Positions 5,204-8,454 of a stretch of 8,454 bases of DNA are shown here, in pieces. Below the pieces are notes generated by a model. That model had not been told where the DNA came from. It searched no databases and was given only the letters and a program-made list of their open reading frames with translations. The stretch comes from an uncultured Clostridia bacterium (GTDB taxonomy: Bacteria > Bacillota > Clostridia > Oscillospirales > CAG-272). Location: the NCBI GenBank assembly GCA_947624945.1, contig CANQMJ010000109.1, positions 1-8,454 on the forward strand. Reading direction: 5' to 3'. A program made the translations under genes and the position numbers. Position 1 is the stretch's first letter. Every line of letters begins with the position of its first letter.

Positions 5204-6670
5204 ATGAAAAGAATTACAGCGCTTCTTCTGGTGCTTGTAATGATCGTTCCGCTCGCACTCATGTCGTGCGATAAGGACGACGGCGGTACGCTTCCGCCCG
5301 CAGGCGGAACGGGAACGAACGCTCCGCAGGGCGGCGGAGAAACGCAGGGAAATCAGCCCGCCGGCACGGATCAGCAGCCTGCCGACACTCAGGCTCCCGT
5401 AACGCAGGACACCTACATTTACGTTCCCGATACCGAAGCTAAATACTCCGGTTTGTTCGGCATAGGCACGCACGGCTCGGCGAACATAGAGTTCGACGAC
5501 ATCAAGGTCACGAACCGCGCGGACAGATTCGAGATGGTAACGAACGACTTCTCGGGCGAGAACCCGATGGACGGCTGGACGACGCCGACAGGCACGATCA
5601 CGGTCGCTGAGGAGACTAAGGCTCCCGCCGAGACAGAGGAAGGCGCAGAGACCGAAGCTCCCGAGACGGAAGCTGCCGACGAGGAAAAGAACATGGTCGC
5701 AGCCGCTACGGGCGACACGATGGCGTACTTCGGCGATCCTTCGTGGAACTACGTTCAGTTCTCGGTCAAGGTAAAGGCTATCGAGATCGGCGACGGCGTT
5801 TCCCTTTACGGCGCTGTCAAGGACGACCAGAACTATGTTGAGGTCGTTATAGGCGAGGACGGCGGCAAGTACATATCCGCTTACTCGGTCGTGAACGGCG
5901 AAAAGACTCAGTGGGGCTCGAAGTTCCCGTATGAGCTGCTTTCGCTTTCGGCGGATGAATTCAAGTCCTGCTCGATCACGCTCAATAAGGAAGTCGTAAA
6001 CGTATATGTTGACGGCAGCCACCTGTTCGATATTTACAGCGACGAGGTCAGCGGTCTGTACGGCGGCGTAGGCTTCGGTACATGGTCGACGACGAACTCG
6101 TACGACAACGTTGTTGTCAAGAAGAACGACGGCACGATCCTTTATGAGAACGATTTCTCGAACGCGGGCTCGCTCGAATCCGACTTCGTTCCGAGAACGT
6201 ATTCCGGCGGTACATGGTCCGGCATGGATGCAAATTGGCTCTCCGACTTCGTCATCGAGGCTGACGAGGATGCGGCTCACGGCAACGTCCTCAAATGCGT
6301 TAACAACGGAATAACGGGTGCCGGCGTTATAGTCGCATCCAGTATCGGCAACGAGGAATGGGCTAACTACACGCTCGACTGCGATATCCGTATCGACGGC
6401 TCCGCCGAGGGCTGGCTCGTATGGTCCGCTATACGCGACGACTCCAACTACGCGATGTACAACATCGGCGGCTGGTCCAACTCTCAGACGTGCTTCGAGC
6501 CGACCGAGAGCGGCGCTAAGTCCACGCAGACGCAGGTCGCGCACGCTTACACGCTCGGCGAGTGGTATCACCTCACGCTCGAGGTCACCGATATGTACGT
6601 AAGAGGTCATATCTTTGACTCGACTGGTGAAGAGATCATCACTAACACGTACCTCAAGACTCTTGCGTAA
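5204..6670 (+). CDS. Surface lipoprotein with repeated concanavalin-A-like (DUF1080/3-keto-disaccharide hydrolase-like) modules
   Basis: The 488-residue protein is a likely exported lipoprotein: a MKR start, a hydrophobic h-region and the lipobox LMSC with Cys22. A Gly/Pro/Gln-rich stalk (~25-68) follows. Residues ~115-307 form one complete module, from NDFSG to FGTWSTTNSYDNVVVKK. Residues ~316-488 begin a second (NDFSN, WANYTLDCDIRI, IGGWSN, WYHLTLEV). Residues ~80-105 (FGIGTHGSANIEFDDIKV) resemble only the end of such a module. An acidic Glu/Thr/Ala/Pro insert (~136-162) sits inside the first full module. Such folds often bind or cleave carbohydrates; no catalytic set is evident, so glycan binding is an inference. 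The ATG at 5204 follows GGAGG (5191-5195) by 8 nt, and the upstream TTG at 5132 lies inside the promoter. Codons such as GCT and GTT are commoner here than in neighbouring genes, which may reflect strong expression. Confidence 0.8.
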   Translation: MKRITALLLVLVMIVPLALMSCDKDDGGTLPPAGGTGTNAPQGGGETQGNQPAGTDQQPADTQAPVTQDTYIYVPDTEAKYSGLFGIGTHGSANIEFDDIKVTNRADRFEMVTNDFSGENPMDGWTTPTGTITVAEETKAPAETEEGAETEAPETEAADEEKNMVAAATGDTMAYFGDPSWNYVQFSVKVKAIEIGDGVSLYGAVKDDQNYVEVVIGEDGGKYISAYSVVNGEKTQWGSKFPYELLSLSADEFKSCSITLNKEVVNVYVDGSHLFDIYSDEVSGLYGGVGFGTWSTTNSYDNVVVKKNDGTILYENDFSNAGSLESDFVPRTYSGGTWSGMDANWLSDFVIEADEDAAHGNVLKCVNNGITGAGVIVASSIGNEEWANYTLDCDIRIDGSAEGWLVWSAIRDDSNYAMYNIGGWSNSQTCFEPTESGAKSTQTQVAHAYTLGEWYHLTLEVTDMYVRGHIFDSTGEEIITNTYLKTLA

Positions 6671-6689
6671 GTAAAAATACCGCAATAAA

Positions 6690-6723
6690 AAAAGGACCGT
6701 CTCCTGCAGGGGACGGTCCTTTT
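6690..6723 (+). terminator. Intrinsic terminator of the lipoprotein gene
   Basis: A 15-bp stem pairs 6690-6704 with 6709-6723 (one G-T pair) around a TGCA loop, with an A-run on the left arm and TTTT at the end. It lies 20 bp after the stop codon. Confidence 0.9.
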
Positions 6724-6745
6724 CGTGATGAATGAGCGAATAATG

Positions 6746-6774
6746 AAAAAGAGCTTTTCCTTTCGGAAAAGCTC
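6746..6774 (-). terminator. Intrinsic terminator of hpf
   Basis: A 10-bp stem (6751-6760 with 6765-6774) has a 4-nt loop. In the leftward direction it is followed by TTTTT (6750-6746). It sits 13 bp after the hpf stop and faces the lipoprotein terminator, so the two convergent genes are insulated from each other. Confidence 0.9.
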
Positions 6775-6787
6775 CTGATGTTTAATT

Positions 6788-7318
6788 TCAGACCTCGGGG
6801 ACGATGAGTCCGTAGTTGCCGTCGTGTCTGCGGTAGACGACGCATGTGTTCTCGGTCACCGAGTCGATGAATACGAAGAATTCGTGGTCGAGCAGATTCA
6901 TCTGAAGGACGGCGTCCTCGGGAGTCATGGGCTTGATGCGGAAGGATTTCGTGCGAATAATGAGCTCGCGCTCCTCCTCGACGTCGGGTGCAGGCGGCTC
7001 GCCCTCGGCGGGCTCGAATGCGCCTTCACGCAGCCTCTTCTCAAGACGCGTTTTGTTCTTCCTGATCTGACGCTCGATAGACTCGATGCACTCGTCGAGC
7101 GCATTTCTGAAGGTCTCGCTCTTTTTTTCGGCGCGGAACAGCGTGCCGTTTGCCGAGATCGTTACTTCAAGACATTCCTCGCCGTGTCTGCGGTTAAACG
7201 TCACGAATGCTTCTGCGCCTTCGCGGAAGAATTTGTCAAACTTCGAGAGCTTTTTCGTCACAAGCTCCTTTAAGTCCTCGGAGACGTTCATCTGTTTTCC
7301 GACTATCGTTGTTTTCAT
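6788..7318 (-). CDS. hpf: Ribosome hibernation-promoting factor, long form
   Basis: The 176-residue protein has the two-domain layout of long HPF (RaiA/YvyD type). An N-terminal S30AE domain (~1-97) starts MKTTIVGKQMNVSEDLKELV and keeps the basic helix (ESIERQIRKNKTRLEKRLRE) that packs in the 30S decoding region. A Pro/Glu-rich linker covers ~98-117. The C-terminal dimerisation domain (118-176) carries RTKSFRIKPMTPEDAVLQMNLLDHEFFVF. Long HPF joins two 70S ribosomes into an inactive 100S dimer in stationary phase or stress. The length is normal and the protein looks intact. AAGGCGG lies ~10 nt before the ATG. The gene has its own promoter and terminator, although asd lies upstream on the same strand. 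It ends in TGA, evidence that TGA is a stop in this genome. Confidence 0.95.
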   Translation of the reverse strand: MKTTIVGKQMNVSEDLKELVTKKLSKFDKFFREGAEAFVTFNRRHGEECLEVTISANGTLFRAEKKSETFRNALDECIESIERQIRKNKTRLEKRLREGAFEPAEGEPPAPDVEEERELIIRTKSFRIKPMTPEDAVLQMNLLDHEFFVFIDSVTENTCVVYRRHDGNYGLIVPEV

Positions 7319-7357
7319 ATGTCATTAACCGCCTTTCGGTTTTCTTTTATCAATAAT

Positions 7358-7386
7358 AATATACCATAAAACGCGGATAAAGTAAA
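7358..7386 (-). promoter_or_regulatory. Sigma-A-type promoter for hpf
   Basis: Reading leftward, TTTACT (7381-7386) and TATATT (7358-7363) are separated by 17 nt. The -10 lies about 40 bp before the ATG at 7318. The -35 is weaker than at the other promoters, which leaves room for growth-phase control, but no operator is visible. Confidence 0.65.
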
Positions 7387-7442
7387 CACATTTTTACAAA
7401 GTCGGCAAAGTTTTTCGCAGGGTGCGTACACGGGCGTGAGAA

Positions 7443-8453
7443 TTATTTTGCTTCGATGTGGCCGAGGCGGTAGAGTAGCTCCGCCGAGAGCACGGCGCCG
7501 CCTGCGGCTCCGCGAAGCGTGTTGTGCGAAAGACCGATGAATTTGTAGTCGAAGATGGTGTCACTGGCGAGTCTGCCGGCGCACACGCCCATGCCGCGTT
7601 CGATGTTTCTGTCGAGCGATGTCTGCGGACGGTCGTCCTCATCGAAGTATGTGATGAAATGCTCGGGCGCGGACGGAAGCTTGAGCTCCTGCGGCTTGTC
7701 GCCGAACGCGCGCCATGCGGCGATTATCTCGTCGCGCGGCGGCTTTTTCTCAAACGAGACGAACACGGACGCGAGGTGACCGTCGGAGACGGGCACGCGT
7801 ACGCAGTGCGCAGATATGATCGGTGACGATGCGGGCACGATCTGACCGTCCTCGACGCGTCCCCAGACGCGCAGCGGTTCGCGTTCGCTTTTTTCCTCTT
7901 CGCCGCCTATGTAGGGCTTGACGTTGTCGTGCATCTCGGGAACCTCGGCGAGCGTGCGTCCCGAGCCCGATATCGCCTGATAAGTCGAGACGATTATCTT
8001 GTCCGGCTTATAGGGAAGCAGCGGCGTTATCTGCGGCACATAGCTCTGTATCGAGCAGTTCGGCTTGACGCAGATGAAGCCGCGCGTCGTGCCGAGACGC
8101 TTTTTCTGATAGGGGATGACGTCGAGATGCGCGTCGTTTATCTCGGGGATGAGCATCGGCACGTCGGGGGTCCAGCGGTTGGCGGAGTTGTTGGAGACGA
8201 CGGGCGTCTCCGCCTTCGCGTACGATTCCTCGAGTGCGCGGGTCGCCGCCTTATCCATGTCGACGGCGCAGAAAACGAAGTCGCAGCGGTCGGCGACCTC
8301 ATCGACGTTTGCGGCGTCGAGCACGGTCATATTTGCGACGGAGTCGGGGCAGGGAGTCGTCATGCGCCAGCGGCCCGACGTCGCCTCGGCGTATGTGCGT
8401 CCCGCGGAGCGTGCGCTCGCCGGCAAGGGGATATCGAAGCAGGCGGCGGACGA
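7443..8453 (-). CDS. asd: Aspartate-semialdehyde dehydrogenase (5' end beyond the window)
   Basis: The enzyme reduces L-aspartyl-4-phosphate with NADPH to aspartate semialdehyde, the branch point to lysine/diaminopimelate, threonine and methionine. The active-site Cys lies in KPNCSIQSY (codon 8055-8057). The substrate/catalytic motif HCVRVPVSDGH carries the conserved Arg and His about 86-93 residues later. SNNSANRWTPDVPM, AISGSGRTLAEVPEM and the C-terminal HNTLRGAAGG fit the longer archaeal/fungal-type Asd subfamily rather than the E. coli type. The frame stays open to the right edge (ACFDIPLPASARSAGRTY), so the TTG at 8426 is not the start. About 25-30 N-terminal residues with the GxTGxVG nucleotide loop are off-window. 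No clear terminator is seen between this gene and the hpf promoter (7387-7442). Confidence 0.95.
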   Translation of the reverse strand, partial: SSAACFDIPLPASARSAGRTYAEATSGRWRMTTPCPDSVANMTVLDAANVDEVADRCDFVFCAVDMDKAATRALEESYAKAETPVVSNNSANRWTPDVPMLIPEINDAHLDVIPYQKKRLGTTRGFICVKPNCSIQSYVPQITPLLPYKPDKIIVSTYQAISGSGRTLAEVPEMHDNVKPYIGGEEEKSEREPLRVWGRVEDGQIVPASSPIISAHCVRVPVSDGHLASVFVSFEKKPPRDEIIAAWRAFGDKPQELKLPSAPEHFITYFDEDDRPQTSLDRNIERGMGVCAGRLASDTIFDYKFIGLSHNTLRGAAGGAVLSAELLYRLGHIEAK

Positions 8454-8454
8454 A

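Noticed and set aside
5060..6685. 541-codon open frame on the minus strand opposite the lipoprotein gene
   Set aside because: It is Arg/Val/Leu-rich with no recognisable domain, and it covers the lipoprotein gene together with that gene's promoter and RBS. It is a shadow created by the strong codon bias of the real gene.
8424..8426. TTG as the start of asd
   Set aside because: Homology continues upstream in frame to the window edge, and the nucleotide-binding loop would be missing.

Overview
The window looks like a GC-rich, Clostridia-type (Firmicutes) genome, probably a metagenomic contig from a gut anaerobe. The signs are GGAGG-type ribosome binding sites, near-consensus sigma-A promoters with 16-17 nt spacers, A-tract/T-tract intrinsic terminators, a long-form ribosome hibernation factor, a glycine-rich two-TM membrane protein of a clostridial type, and heavy use of NCG codons together with ATA. 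TGA ends at least the hpf gene, so the genetic code appears standard. These lineage calls rest on recognition, not on a database search.

Layout. (1) 1-2030: an open frame that starts as the end of a transglutaminase-like protein and, at about 590-660, changes abruptly in codon usage into a COG3044 'predicted ATPase of the ABC class'. The ATPase is interrupted by one in-frame TGA (909-911) and then continues in the same frame to 2030. I read this as a chimeric join (assembly or recombination) plus a nonsense mutation or base error. (2) 2165-2201: a bidirectional terminator. (3) 2221-3213 (minus): a glycine-rich membrane protein with its own promoter. (4) 3344-3950: a tRNA-Leu(CAA) with a good promoter and terminator, followed by two near-identical tandem units of about 198 bp and a partial third. 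Each full unit ends in the last bases of the tRNA and is followed by a fresh terminator hairpin. This is the most unusual part of the window. (5) 4014-4973: tandem sigma-A promoters and a structured leader ahead of a single-pass membrane protein of unknown function. (6) 5115-6723: a strong promoter, a lipoprotein built of repeated concanavalin-A-like/DUF1080-like modules, and a terminator. (7) 6746-7386 (minus): hpf with its own terminator and promoter. (8) 7443-8453 (minus): aspartate-semialdehyde dehydrogenase, running off the right edge.

The genes do not form one pathway. Most have their own promoter and terminator, so this reads as a housekeeping region of single-gene units (amino-acid biosynthesis, ribosome hibernation, envelope proteins, one tRNA). 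The tRNA-linked tandem array and the broken ATPase are the two places that the ordinary gene content does not explain.
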